Part shown: positions 15,591 to 34,956 of the stretch, one piece after another
Layout of the letters: each line of letters opens with the position of its first letter
Numbering within the stretch: position 1 is the first letter of the stretch
Origin: Euglena gracilis
Taxonomy: Eukaryota; Euglenida; Euglenophyceae; Euglenales
Length of the DNA: 64,000 nt
Direction: 5' to 3'
NCBI GenBank assembly: GCA_039621445.1
Contig: CP154956.1
Location: 52,417,625 to 52,481,624, forward strand
The notes under the pieces: generated by a model
What the model was told of the DNA's origin: nothing
What the model saw: only the letters and a program-made list of their open reading frames with translations
Databases searched by the model: none
Program-made: the position numbers and the translations under genes

Positions 15591-16869
15591 TTTTAAGGGC
15601 ATTCACCAACACACTCAAAGAGTTTGTGGACCTTCATTAAACCCACAGTTGGCATTATCAGGTACCCGTTCCCCAATCAGTAAAGCAACAGATTTTGACT
15701 CTAAAGCCTCTTGCAGAGGCCCATGGGCGACCATTTTGGCCCATCCGGATGCCACCCCCATTGTGTTGAGCCTGGCTGCTGCAGATGCCCCCATGCAAAC
15801 TTTGCCCTTCACTGACCTGCGCTTGTGACTCATAGTTGTTTTGCGTTTATTTTATTTATTCAGAGGAAGGGATTTGGCTTCTTTACTTCGAACATGTTCC
15901 ACGGTTCAAGATTTTTTATATTAAAATTGAAGGAGAAGGTTGGAAATTCCATCAGTGGGATCAATTACCCTCTCTGACTTCACAAGTACCAAAAGGATTT
16001 TGTGTTCAGACAGTACCATTCAAGGGTGGGGGGACCTGGATTTAAATTCTGAGCAAAAACTGCACAATTTGTTGAGAAGCAATCAGGTGTGGCACGTAAA
16101 TTTGAAGGAGCTATCAGCTGCAAAGGACACAATTTTATCCTTAACAAAACCAGGGGAGTCAGTAGTCATTCAGGTGGATAATCAAGTAGCTGAAAGCTAC
16201 CTCAGTAAGCAAGGGGGTAGGGTACAAGCCCTGAACGAAATTATTGGCTCCCTTTTACGAAGGGCAGTGAAAAATTAAGTTCAAATTAGGCTTTAGTGGG
16301 TGCCAAGCCAGCAAAAGCAGGCAGACAGCTTGTCCAGGTGGACCCAGGACCCAGGGTCTTGGGTTAAGGACCCAAGACCCTAAACATCATTTTTAGTGTG
16401 ATTACACCCTAAACAATCACCTTTTCCAAAGGATCATCTGCCATTTTAAAAACGATGTTCAGCCAACAGTGGACTGCTTTGCAAGTCCGGAAAATTCCAA
16501 ATTTCCAAAATTCATTTGTCGATGGACCCACCATCAAGCTTTCAGGGTGGATGCCCTAAATCGCCCCCTGCAAGACTTGAATCATGTCTGGGCAAACACC
16601 CCCTGGAAAAGTATTCCAAACATTGGTTACACAGGCTGAGAGAAAATCCTCAGATCATCTGCCTTTTCATTTGCCCCTTTTGGGCTTCAGCACCATGGTG
16701 GCCCCTATTAAGAAAAATGAGATTACAACACACCAAATGTCTAGTAATACCCCCTCAGGACGGCACGTTTTTTAATTGCTTGCATCACTGCAGTGTTATC
16801 AGGGGGAAGTTGGAACAACAGAAGGTCAACCCTTCCAACATTACACTTTATTTCTAGCAGTTAAAAAGT

Positions 16870-17425
16870 TTGGGCCGTTACAGCTCATCTTTTCAGCTTT
16901 TGTATGCTCTCATGGAGGACATGGGTTTGCACCCCACCTCAGCCACCGCCCTGGACATTGCACAGGGCATCCAAAAATTCTTTCAGTTTTCAGTGTCACA
17001 GGCCAGAAACACTTATAGCGCTCGTCTGTTAATCCCAGGATGTTCGAGTCTGAGGTTTGAACAAATCCTTCAACCTCTCAGTAAAAAATGGTATTCATCA
17101 TCAGAGCAAAAGTGTGCAGACTTTTGATATCAGTACAGTGCATATATTGGTGGAATACGTCAGGCTTACAGCCCATATGGGTAAAAATGGAGGACCGGTT
17201 TTCCTTTCAGTTCATCCCCCCTTTCACGCTTTGAAGCCAAATTACATCAATGGTCTCACCACACGTTTTTTGTTGCAACAAGGTGTCCTTGCCCTGTATG
17301 GTGCACACAGCACAAGAGGTGCAGGTGTCACTTTTTTCCAAGTCTTTGGGTTTGGATTCGGAAGAAGTGTGCCAAACAGGCACGTTGAAAGATTTGAAAA
17401 GTTTACGCACACTATTTGTGCATAA
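16870..17425 (+). pseudogene. DIRS tyrosine recombinase fragment 1
   Basis: A core-binding-like segment (SVSQARNTYSARLLIPG) leads to a catalytic block with GAHSTRGAG at about 17,305, which supplies the H-x-x-R of the tyrosine recombinase active site. In DIRS elements this enzyme replaces integrase and inserts a circular DNA intermediate. A frameshift follows near 17,340, and the catalytic Tyr cannot be placed with confidence. Confidence 0.75.
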
Positions 17426-17506
17426 ATGCCCCCAAAAAGGCGGCAGAAAAAAGCAAAAACCTGGTGCACAAAACCTCACCTAACCAAAGTGCGAAGCCCG
17501 AATTGT

Positions 17507-17820
17507 CATGCACTCCGGGGACCTTTGGGGAACCAGGAGGAAATGACCAGGAGGGCGAAGCACAAGGGAAGGTGATCCCACCCGCCCGCCCTGGGGAAAG
17601 AAAAAACGCTTCGAGTTCAAGAAACCGCACCAGACGCCGGGGGGGGGGGGGAGGAAGCCCGACCGCCACCTCCGGCAACAAACGCGCATTAAGAAGCACC
17701 CAACCAAAAAACACACCATGAACAAACCGCCGGCACAGACAAGCAGGATCTCACCCTGCTGTTGTGCTTCGCCATCCTGGTCATTTCCTACTGGTTCCCC
17801 AAAGGTCCCCGGAGTGCATG
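17507..17820. repeat. Inverted repeat, about 58-bp arms
   Basis: The left arm 17,507-17,565 (CATGCACTCCGGGGACC...) and the right arm 17,762-17,820 are reverse complements with about two mismatches, and enclose about 196 bp. They follow the recombinase remnant and may be DIRS terminal-repeat material. The flanks at 17,821-19,080 hold no recognised gene, only GC-rich patches at 18,590-19,080. Confidence 0.8.
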
Positions 17821-19081
17821 CTATCCTGGTGTTCTTGAGTTTCCGATGGCTAGTGTGCACCCCTGCTTGCAGGTTAAGGCCCAGAGAAAAGGTAACCCTA
17901 CCAGAAAACTTCGAATGAAATCCGGAATGGAGGCCATTTATTGTGCAACTTATGGGCTGGTGGTTCTTAATCATTCCCTTTTGCTGGGCTGACAGGGCGG
18001 TGCCCGGCGGGAATCGGCGACCCTTTAGAGCCCCAAAGAACAAATCATATCATCCGACATTTCGGAAATTTTTGTCAACGTCCTGAAACTTGATGGGGAA
18101 TTTGATATGGGTTTGGCAAACTTAACCTCCTCAATTGGGTTGTCCGTCTCAAAAACCAAAACTTCTCTCCCCCCTCTCAAGCGCCACCACGTGAGAAATG
18201 TTTTGGGTGGGTTCAGAATGTTTTTTCCCCGTGTTGATCCTGAAGCCTCCCTCCCGAAAAGAGATCTGCCAAGATAATGATAATGATTTTACATTTCAAA
18301 GGTGTCTGTTTTCACTTAATTTCAAAGCCCACCCTATGACTTGGCATGAGAACGGCCCTAGGAGATACACTTTAGAATTTAAATGGGCTTGATTGTTGAA
18401 ACGTGTTGCAGGAAAAGTTTATGGTCTCCTTGCCGGATGTTGTTTTTTGCGGTTTTTCCTTTTTTTTAGGGTTACTTCTTGCTGCTGATATTTTCCGGAG
18501 GAGGGCGGATCATACGAAGTCCTGAGAGGCATGAATAACAAACGGGAGCAAGCATGGTCTACTGAGAGATGAAAGACGTCAGGATGATGGAGGGAGGGAC
18601 ACCGAGGGCGACGCACAAGACCTTGTTTTGCTCGCCTTGTTCTGAAGGTTTAGGCTACTGATTTCTGATGGTCCTGTATTCTGTATTGGTTCTGCTGCTC
18701 AAAATTTCTGTCGTCTTCCGTATCCAACGGAAAGATAGGAATCAGAAGCCTCCGACGAGGACGGAACCAAGGATAGACGCCCGACTCGTCGCATCAATGA
18801 CGGCCATTTCAGCGGGGGGGGGGGGCGTTTTCTAGGGTAGACAGGGACACAATTCAGTGTGCCATTGAAGTCCTCCCGTTAACCGGCGTGGTGGAGACCA
18901 CATATACAGCGTCTTCCTGGCGAGGAACGTCGCCATCCCACGCGGGAGCTCAGCGACAAGGCATGAGGAAGTGGACGAAGACGACCCTGAGGCAGGATAT
19001 GGATCGTGACGAGCAGCCGGCGCCCGTGACGGAGGAAGCCCATGGCTTCCCCTGGCAAGCGGCCATGAAGTTGACAGAGAC

Positions 19082-20760
19082 CTAAACAATTCCGGGTTCA
19101 AAATAAATGTCAAAAAATCAATCCTAGAACCTACACAAGTTGTAAATCATTTGGGCTTCCAGTTAAATTTCCAAGAAGGAAAATTGCAAGTTCCCCTTCA
19201 AAAGGTGAAAAAAACTTCCTTCACAGGAATGCTTGGCAGACCCCATAAGCAGGTGGAAGTCAGACAGGGAGGATTACTCACTGGACCCCCAGCTCTTTCA
19301 ATGGCTAAGGCAGCATTTCAAAGATTTCATAAATTTGGAAACATATTTATTTGTCGCACCAGGCAACAAAAAACCGCCCAATTTCGTAGCCAGATGGCCC
19401 AACTGGGAGGCCAGGGCAGTGGATGCCCTCCAATGTCCACTGGACAACATGGGGAGACTTTATGCAAACCCACCTTGGTCAATAATTCGAAAACTTCTCC
19501 CACGTTTGAAAATGTTTCCCCAGACCAAAGCTTTAATGGTCACCCCCTTTTGGGATTCAGCCACATGGTGGCCCCAATTAATAAAGATGAAAGTGCCAGG
19601 AACCCCAGCCTGAAAATCACCCCCCTACAAGGGCATGTTCACCAATTGCAGGGGGGAAGAAATGCCACCCCCGGGTGGCCCCTCCTTTGCAAGATTTGCT
19701 CAGGAAAATATTCTGAAGGGGAGGGGAGAGGAAACAAGTACAGAATAAATCCATTGACGATTTCCTGGGGAGAAACCCTAGCTTAAGGCGTTATCAAAGT
19801 AATTTTGCACTTCTTTGGGTCATTTTGGAGGAAATGAGGGTGCCCCCCCCTCAAGCCACCAGACCAGGTGGCTGACATTTTAATTAACAACAATTTTTTC
19901 AGTCTTCCAAGGCCCAAGCCCGCAATGCATAAAGTGCTATGCTTTTGATTCCTGGGTTTGGGGAACTGAGATTCCATACCATGTTAGCACCTCATAAAAG
20001 ACTTTGGAACCAAAATTTGGAGAAGTGTGGTGCATCTTGGGACCCACTCCCAATCCTCCTGGGGCTGGCCCAAGTCGTACTCCCTCGAGGAAAGCAGACC
20101 AGGGAGGAAGGGACACCGAGGGAGAAGCCCAAAGACGTTGTGAGGCTTGCTCGCCGGCGAGCAAGGCATGGCCTCACAATGGCAAACTGCGGAGCCCGAG
20201 GTGTCCCCCTTCCCCACTGATATATGTACGTTGCGTACACAGCTCATTTTTTGTTCACGGATCCTCTGTTCATATCCATCTTCTGATCTGGAAAGAATCA
20301 AGCGTACAACCAGAGTATTGGGCAAGGCGCCTTACATCAAAATTAAACGTAAGGGCCAAAAGTTCCACAAGTGGGAGAGAGTTATGGCACTTCCCAAATG
20401 TCCACAAATCAGCCCGTTTCATGTAATGATGTCCTATGTGGCTTTGGCACGCACATTCGTGAGACCTGAGGGTCCCCTCCTCATTTCATTAAAACCCCTT
20501 ATAAACCAATTAGCGATGACACAATTGCTTCAACAACTAAAGAATTTTCGCCAAGAAAGGGGATCCCCCCCCAGGTGTGGGGATCCCACTCCACCAGAGG
20601 GGCTGGAGTTGGTTTGCTCAAAAAAAAATGGGACTTTCCGCCAAAGAAGCTTTTGGAATTGGTCAGTGGAGGGGGGTGGAGGCTTTTTCAGCCCACTATC
20701 AACGACTTGGTGCCAAAGGGGCCCTTGAAAATGCCCTGGCCCCCTAATTTCAGTGCACGA
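19082..20760 (+). mobile_element. DIRS-like retroelement 2 (internally deleted)
   Basis: The element starts in the reverse transcriptase thumb (GFKINVKKSILEP, LGFQLNFQEGKLQVP). It continues with an RNase H/connection block (DPISRWKSDREDYSLDPQLF, WEARAVDALQCPLDNMGRLY) and ends with a recombinase block containing WGSHSTRGAGV near 20,580. The middle is rearranged: only 13 bp separate the thumb from unrelated GC-rich DNA on the left, and frames are broken. It is related to but clearly diverged from element 1. Confidence 0.8.
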
Positions 20761-20839
20761 TCAGGCCTCATAAGAGCAAAGGTGTCTCGCACTCCCTCGA
20801 GGCAAAACGACAACCCGGCCAGACCCCCCTACCCGTAAA

Positions 20840-22100
20840 AGCAAATTTGCGCTCAAAATCCCTCAGCCAGCAGAAAATGGGGGCCAGGGGAGGCAGAGGG
20901 GCGAACAATCAATCGCACAGCGCCGCCGGCGAACAAGGCATGGCCTCAAAAAGTGCGGAGCCTGAGGTGTCAAAGGCTGTTTGCTGGCTGGATCCCCCCA
21001 GGGGGGTGGGGTCAAATTTTCTTAAGCTTTGGACAGGTGCGAAACCCATTCTGCCTCTGTTTTTAATCTCGTAACATCGTTTCATCGGCGATTGTCGCAA
21101 AATTAATCAGCATTTTTGTCCAAAACCTTTCAGGTGTCCAACAAAAATCCACCCGAATGTTTGTCCAAAACAACGTCCAGGTGGATTTCAGACACCTGAA
21201 GAAGGGCCACGCTTGCTTGTGGCTGTCCCCAGGATCAGAGTTTCGTTCAAATTGACAAAGAACATCAACCCTTTTTCTCTCCAGCCCATTTCTGGGCATT
21301 TTATAAGGAAGAGCAGGGCCTGACTGGGGGATTTTTTTCGGAGCCAGAGCTGTTCGTGTTTAAAAGAAGCTGCCCGGGTTGTCCACCGAACGTTATTTCC
21401 TCGGTGATGCTCTTTCAAAAGGAAAATGGTTTCTCCTTTTCATCCCATCAAGCCCCTCAAAATAGAGGAAGCCTTCGAGGATATATGTTTGGCAAAAGTT
21501 GGTGATGTGGGGGAAAAAGTTCGAATGGCTGATTGTGCAAAGAAACGGAGATGTCAACCACATCACAGGATTCGAGGGACCAGCGGCTTCGGCTCTGGAA
21601 TGGTTTGGCCTCAAAGGTCCCTTTGTGGGGTCTGCAGCGGGAGCCCTCTCGTCTGTTCACAAAATGCTGGATGGGGTGACGCAACTCCCCCACTTATAAA
21701 CCTCCCGGGTTTAGAGGATCAGGTTTGGGTGGCAGCCAAGGGGGGGGTTAAACCCTGGGTGAAAAATCCGACCTCCCAAAATGACCCCGAACCCCCCCTC
21801 CCCAAATTGGACTTGTTAAGACCAAATACTTGTCGGTTTGGAGATAAACCAGTGCTTCAAGGTGGCTGAACACGTCCTCGCTCGGTGTGGACCGCCTAGA
21901 GGCGCTCACCCCCATCCCCCCTCGACTCCGAAGCAGTTCCTGCTCATGCCATCCTCCTCCCACAATTCATGACTTTGAGGTTGGGGTTGTAATGGAATTC
22001 CTCCCAAATGTTTTAGGATATCTGAATTTGTGTCTGGGGCTCATTCCTGGTTTCTTCTTTTGGCAGCGTCCCACAACAACGAAAATGTTCAAACCGCAAG
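20840..22100. other. No gene recognised; one plus-strand exon-like frame
   Basis: An open frame at 21,499-21,699 (66 codons; KFEWLIVQRNGDVNHITGFE, SVHKMLDGVTQLPHL) looks protein-like and ends in TAA. I do not recognise it. The MetRS 3' end may also lie here, but no exon could be joined convincingly. Confidence 0.35.
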
Positions 22101-22129
22101 GTTGACCCAGGAATGCCTGAGACCCCAGC

Positions 22130-29018
<6,889 letters not shown>

Positions 29019-29177
29019 TCACCCTCCTGGGGGGACCACTCACCGGTCACCAAACTTAAAACCATCTCTTTCACCAATCAACCTCAAAAAGACTGATGGA
29101 CTTAATGATTCAGCGTGGCTCGAACGGCAGCATCTCATCACCGTTTTGGGTTTGTTCCCCCTCAGCCTTTATACAAC

Positions 29178-29457
29178 CAGGCTGTTTTTTACCAACCCCG
29201 TGGGGGGTCCGGAGTGCCTTGGGGTGCCTGCCCAGGCAGGCACTACCCCCCCCCCCCCGGGGGGGGTCGGATTTCGGCCTGTGCCCAGGCACATTCCTTT
29301 AAAGTTAGGCCATTTTCGGCGCCGGGTCTGTGCCAGGGCACTTTCGGCCGTGTGCCCCTCCCGGGGGGGGGTTGGATTGAGAGTGCCTTGGAGTGCCTGC
29401 CCAGGCAGCCCCCCCCCCCCCTGGGGTGGGGTCATCACCCGACAAAAAAACAGCCTG
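29178..29457. mobile_element. hAT-type non-autonomous element (280 bp), copy B only
   Basis: The ends CAGGCTGTTTTTT and AAAAAAACAGCCTG are inverted repeats. The flanking octamers TATACAAC and ATTGCAAC share five positions including CAAC. The interior has paired C-run/G-run blocks and repeated TGCCTGCCCAGGCA palindromes. Its whole neighbourhood is missing from copy A. Confidence 0.7.
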
Positions 29458-29671
29458 ATTGCAACACGGTCAATGCACAAAACTTAAGGCAGCCGTTTCC
29501 TGGAAAAAAATGTTGTTACATTGGCTGGCGGGGAGAGACTGGTGAAATGTCGTGTGGCAGCAAGGCTTTTGATTCTCATGGGTATTTTGCATGAAACCAA
29601 ATGCAGATGAAGTGTGCGTCGCACCGCACACCTCGTTGCTGGAGATGGCGCTTGAGGCTGCATTGTCTGGA

Positions 29672-29717
29672 GGGAGGGAGGGAGGGAGGGAGGGAGGGAG
29701 GGAGGGAGGGAGGGAGG
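29672..29717. repeat. (GGGA)n microsatellite
   Basis: About eleven GGGA units in the block that copy A lacks. Confidence 0.95.
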
Positions 29718-30454
29718 GGCCAACAGAAAGAGATCGCAACCAACTGCGTGGAGCCATGGAGCTGAGGAGAAGGGTGGGCAGCCATTCAGATTGTGATTTA
29801 GAACAAGCACAGCATGAGGCGCTGGGTGAAAGGAAAAGACGATGCACCTTTGCTGCCGGTGACCGTCATCAATGCAACGTCGGAGGTCTGAGACGACATT
29901 GGGAAAAGACAGCAGCAATGCTGTGTATGGTTTCTTTTGAAGTTATCAGCACACAATCATTTTTTTGCTTTGGGCTTTCAATCTCCATAAAAATCAGAAT
30001 AATCAAGAACTTTCTATTTGGCTGAAATTCTAATTTTTGGAAAAAGTTGGTTACGTCCCAAATTGAACAACCCCTCCAATGCACATTGCAGCACATAAGG
30101 TGTTGCTTGAAGACATCATTTGGAGGGAGAATAAGCCAAAACCGCTCATCGGTCCCACTTGTACGATACGGGGGGGGGGGTTGATCAACCTCCCGTCCTA
30201 CGAGGGGGGCCCACTGATGCGAGGCTGCCCTGACTTCCTTGGTTCTCTGCCACCATTCAATAAAATCACATATTTCAAGCAAACCACAAAATCCGAGTTA
30301 TAAAATGGATTGCACAATTCATTCTTGGGTTCATTTTGAAAATCCTGTGATGATCCATTTTCCCCTGGCTCAATACTGAATGAACACCCTATGGGGCGAA
30401 GCTTTGTGACGATTTGGCAATCCCACGTGGCGAAGCCCCTTTCTGGCGTTTTTT

Positions 30455-33400
30455 TGAGCACCACCCACACCTCCGCCGCCCCGGGGGCGATCTGCACCAC
30501 GACGTGCTTCTTCTTCCCGGAGGACAGCTTGAGGCGGCCCTCCGCAAAGTCGGCCGGGCCGAGGGCGAGGTTGACGTCCCGGATTGGGCTGTCGTTCAGC
30601 CGCGCCCCGCCGCCCTCGATGAGCCGGCGCGCCTCCGACCGGGTCTTCGTGAAGCCGCACGCCACGTACAGCTCCGCCACCGGGATGCCCGCCGCCACCT
30701 GTGGCAGGGGGGGGTGGGAGGCGCGTTGCGGGGGCGGGGGGGGGGGTGAAAATGGGCCCCCTGAATTCCACAGCAACCGAACAGAATGCATGCCGTTCAG
30801 AGATCGATTGCCACCAACGGAGGACACCTCCACAAAAAGTACGGGAAACCAAAATTTTGGAGAACATTTTTGTTCTCCCCAACCATTTGTTCCCGAAATT
30901 CTTTCTGATGCACCTTCCTGACGTCTCTTTTACAGTAGGGGAACGATCCATTTTTGAACAGTTTGCTCACGACACTTATAAAATTAGAGGGTTTCTGGCA
31001 GCACTGTGGTCTGAAAAAGATTTGACACAAAATGCAAACTGCAATTTCCCCAAAATCTTCTTCATCATTAGAGTTCTCCACATATTTCTCCCCCGCACAA
31101 ATTCCTGTATTTTGAGTATTCTGTAGAGGATGCACACGAGTTTAGTGAATCTGGACACAGGGGTACAATGCTTAGCCTAAAATTGCGGCTCAAACAGTGA
31201 ATACAATAAAATATCCTCGAGCAAGGTAAGACCTCAAAGTTTCGGCTGGAGATTGCCTGCACTTTGAAGAAAACAGCACATGGACCAATAAAACTGAACT
31301 TGCATAAAAAAACTACAAAATATGAAACCAAGCGAAAAATGCATTACGGGCGGCCTTTCCCAGGTTTTGAAAGGTCGGGGAGGGGAAATTTGCTGGCGGA
31401 TTTCGTCGTGACACAATGCCGGGGCGGCGGCACACCCGCTCGGGGGGCACCTCCACGCGGGGCAGGCCCTCCAGCGAGCCCCCGCCCCCGCCCCCAAACT
31501 GGGCGGCCACCGCGCGGTGGATCTCCGCCAGGCAGCCGTCGCCGTGAAGCAGGCGGGTCGCCTCGTCCGCCAGCGCCCGCTTCGCGTCGTTCAGGGCGGC
31601 ACCCTCCAGCGCGCTGAGCTCCGCGATGTGGGCCATCGGCAGCTCTGTGAAGATCTTGAGGAACCTGCGGGGCGGGCATCCGGACCGGGGGAGAGGGGCT
31701 TCGGCGGTGCTTTGGTGCGGGACACGCCACGAAAGCACGGAGCGGAGCGCGGAGCACAAGCCGGGAATGCAGGATTGGAGGCACTACTCTGGACGCCACC
31801 CCTCCCCCACACAACCTCGGCCATCAGTCAGGTGGACCTCACTTTTGCCAGATGCAGCATCATTGGGACCATAACCCCCCAATAGGCACCTTGAGTCACT
31901 CCGTCTGCGTTTCCTGTCTCGTTCAGGGGGGCTTAAATAAAAAAAAAACTCGTCCTGGCACAGTCAATGAAAAACCACAGGAAAAATTGCCAAAAAATGT
32001 ATATGTAAGTTTAAAAAGCGCTTTCTGGACCAGCAGTTGGCTGGCTCAGGCCTAAGGGCGGTCCTTAAGCGGAATAAAACCCCTCATGCACCACTGTGAG
32101 CTCATCTGGGGCTGCCAAAATTCCACTAATAAAGCGACACCGCCACCTGATGACGTCGGCATCCGCGGTGTTGCGCCAGAACTGCCAGTAGTCGAACGGG
32201 GACAGCTTGTCCGCGTTGAGCCACACGGCCCCGCCGGCGGTCTTCCCCATCTTCCGCCCGTCGGAGGTCGTCATGAGCGGCGCGGTCAGGCCGAATAGCT
32301 GCACACCCGCTGCCTTCCGCCCCCGTCAGGGAGTTGGCCCAAACCCGAGGTCGGCCCCTTTGCCCAATTGGTTCCCAGTCAACGACCCCTCCCCCCGCAG
32401 TCCACGGGTGGCAACGCCCTGGGCCGAGCTCCACGCCGTTCACGATGTTGCCCCATTGGTCGGAGCCGCCCATTTGGAGGGTGACCCCCAACCGCCTGCC
32501 ACAGGAGAAATGCGGACGACCCCCCGATGCATTGACCGGAAATTCATTTCAAAACCAGAGAGTTATGCAATGTACATGGATTTTGAGCGGAGGGCGGATT
32601 TATCTCCAAATGGCGACTAAATATTCTGTTTTATTTGTACAAGCGATCCCTCCCGACTTGAGGCAAATGACAAAAAATATGCATTTCCTCCACACAATGT
32701 TTTTGTCTCAGTCCGGGGTGGAAGAGAGCCCAAAGACCAGGCACCTGCACCACATGAGGATGACCACGCAGTAAACAATGATATGGAAGAAGCTTGCCAT
32801 ATCAAAAAGGGTGGCACCCAATGGCCCCAAACTGGAAACAAAAAATGGGCTCCAATGTAACTTCCAAAATGACCCAGCACCCCAGCACCCCAGCACACTT
32901 GTTCAGCTCAACGAAATCATAGGCCTGCAGCAGCATGTAATTGAACTCCAGAAACGTCAGCGGAGACTCCCGCTCCAGCCGCTGCTTCACGCTCTCGAAA
33001 TTCAGCATGCGGTTGATGGTGAAGAGGGTTCCAACCGCAGAGCCACCTCGACGTCTGGTCACATTTTTCGAGAGAAAAGTTTTCGGTAGCGTTCAACAAA
33101 TTTGACCCCCCCGAAGTTGATTTCACCTCGATTTGCAGCCTTGACAAAACAAATGGATGGATGGGGAGGTAAAAATGGTTGTCCTCATTTTTTTTTGTAA
33201 TTCACAGGTCCGTTTATGGATGTTTTGGTTGGAATGATTGTGGGGTCCTGATATCAAACATGGTATAATCCGTTGAAGGTCGCATGCTTCTTTTCCGCTC
33301 TCAAGGGAAAAAAAGTGGGTCTCAACTTCGCGATTTTTGGTCATGTTTTCCATTGCCTGGCAGCAGCAAGACTGTGATCAATTTTATTTTTTAAAAATTA

Positions 33401-34877
33401 CGAGAACCCGTTTTTGGCGATGCTGGCTGCTGTTGTTCAAGGGTATGTGTACCAGTGGATTGCCCCTGTGGGACTTGTTGGTTTTCAGCCATCTGGGTGC
33501 GAGATGAATTGGTGAGCTGTTCGCAAAATAAGCCAAAAAAAACTGTGAAAATGGGGACCAAAGTCATGAGTTAATGATGATAGCCAACTTTAAGGGAACC
33601 AAATTTGCATGCAAGAAGGAGGGGCACAAGCCTGGGGGGGGGGGGTGAATCAAGCCACTCTTCATGACAATTCTGTAATTACCGGAAAAGCGTTCCACAT
33701 GGTCCACAGTTCCAATGGTCCAATTGAATGGTGAAACTGCAGGTGATTTTTTGGCCTTTGAGAGCACCCTGAGTGTAGTCCCGCAAGAAATCCAAATACT
33801 TCAGCTGGGCCAGCCAGTCGTCGTTGTTCACCATCACTGCCCCCGTGGGGCCGTCCCCAAAATCCAGGAACTGATACACTCAGGCCTTGGCTTCAAAAGG
33901 AGGGGGGTGGCTGCAAAAGAACCCCAAAACTAGCAACACGAAAAAAATGGTCAAAAATGGAGGGAAAAACTCAACACAAATTCTTTTGAAAGTTCTCGAA
34001 ATGATAAATTTCTGCTTTTGTTTTCCAGGAAAAAAAAAGATTCCGTGACAGGACCAAAATCACAAAAAGCATGAACAAAACATTGTCTTGCAATTTGATT
34101 CAGCAATGAACGTTTGCAAAAGACATCTTAAAATATCAATATGTGTCTGGATTTTGTCTGCCCATGGACTCATTTTAGGGTTCAAATGTGCGGGTAAACA
34201 GATGAGAATCAAAATCAATTGAAAAATGGAGAATTAAGAAGCCACCAATAAGATCTGAAGGAAAAAATGCTGCAAATCAAAAATCAAAAAATGCAAATAT
34301 TTCCAAATGCAAAAAATATGAGTTTCAATGATCCAAATTTGCTGTACTGGACCAGGGTTGGACGTGAACCTACGCAGTGGCATGCACAATGACTGGAAAA
34401 ATTGCGCCCCTTTTTTGGCAACATTTTGAAAATATTTCTACACAAAATTCTGGAAAGAAAAACTTTGCTCTATGGGGGTCCCAACTCCCCTCCCTCACAC
34501 GTCAGTTTGGATCCGCCTTGGCAAGTAGGGCGGGGGATGGTCGGGACTCATTATGGTCAAGGGGGCATCCCACCACCAAAACCTCCGGCACCGACCCCAA
34601 AGCCAAAGCAGTGACCACTGCCATGGCGAGGCACGGGCCTGGCCGGAACACGCGGCTGATGCCCGCCATGTTCTGCGCGATGCTCTCCTCCGAGAGCAGC
34701 TGCCGGGAGGCGTCCTTGCCGGACGGGTCCCCCACCTTGCTCGTGCCGCCCCCGATCTGAGGCGTGGGAAGGGGACCGTGCCACTGCTCTGGCCCCCCTC
34801 CGAAGGTGGTTTCCATTCACCACGGCCAAGACAGCTGTTGGCTGGAGGCCCCCTCCTTCCTGTGAGTGAGTGAGTGA

Positions 34878-34956
<79 letters not shown>

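Larger units (their letters stand above)
14760..17430 (+). mobile_element. DIRS-like retroelement 1 (degenerate)
   Basis: Order of domains on the plus strand: reverse transcriptase, RNase H, tyrosine recombinase, which is the DIRS order. Reverse transcriptase motifs are DLKDAYFYPPL near 15,095, LFMQFMKPLEKLWH near 15,220 and the catalytic box VYLDDILI near 15,290. RNase H-like remains lie at 15,950-16,720 (QVDNQVAESYLSKQGG, then DCFASPENSKFPKF). The recombinase is at 16,870-17,425. Several frameshifts and stops separate the blocks. No gypsy-type integrase is present. Confidence 0.85.
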
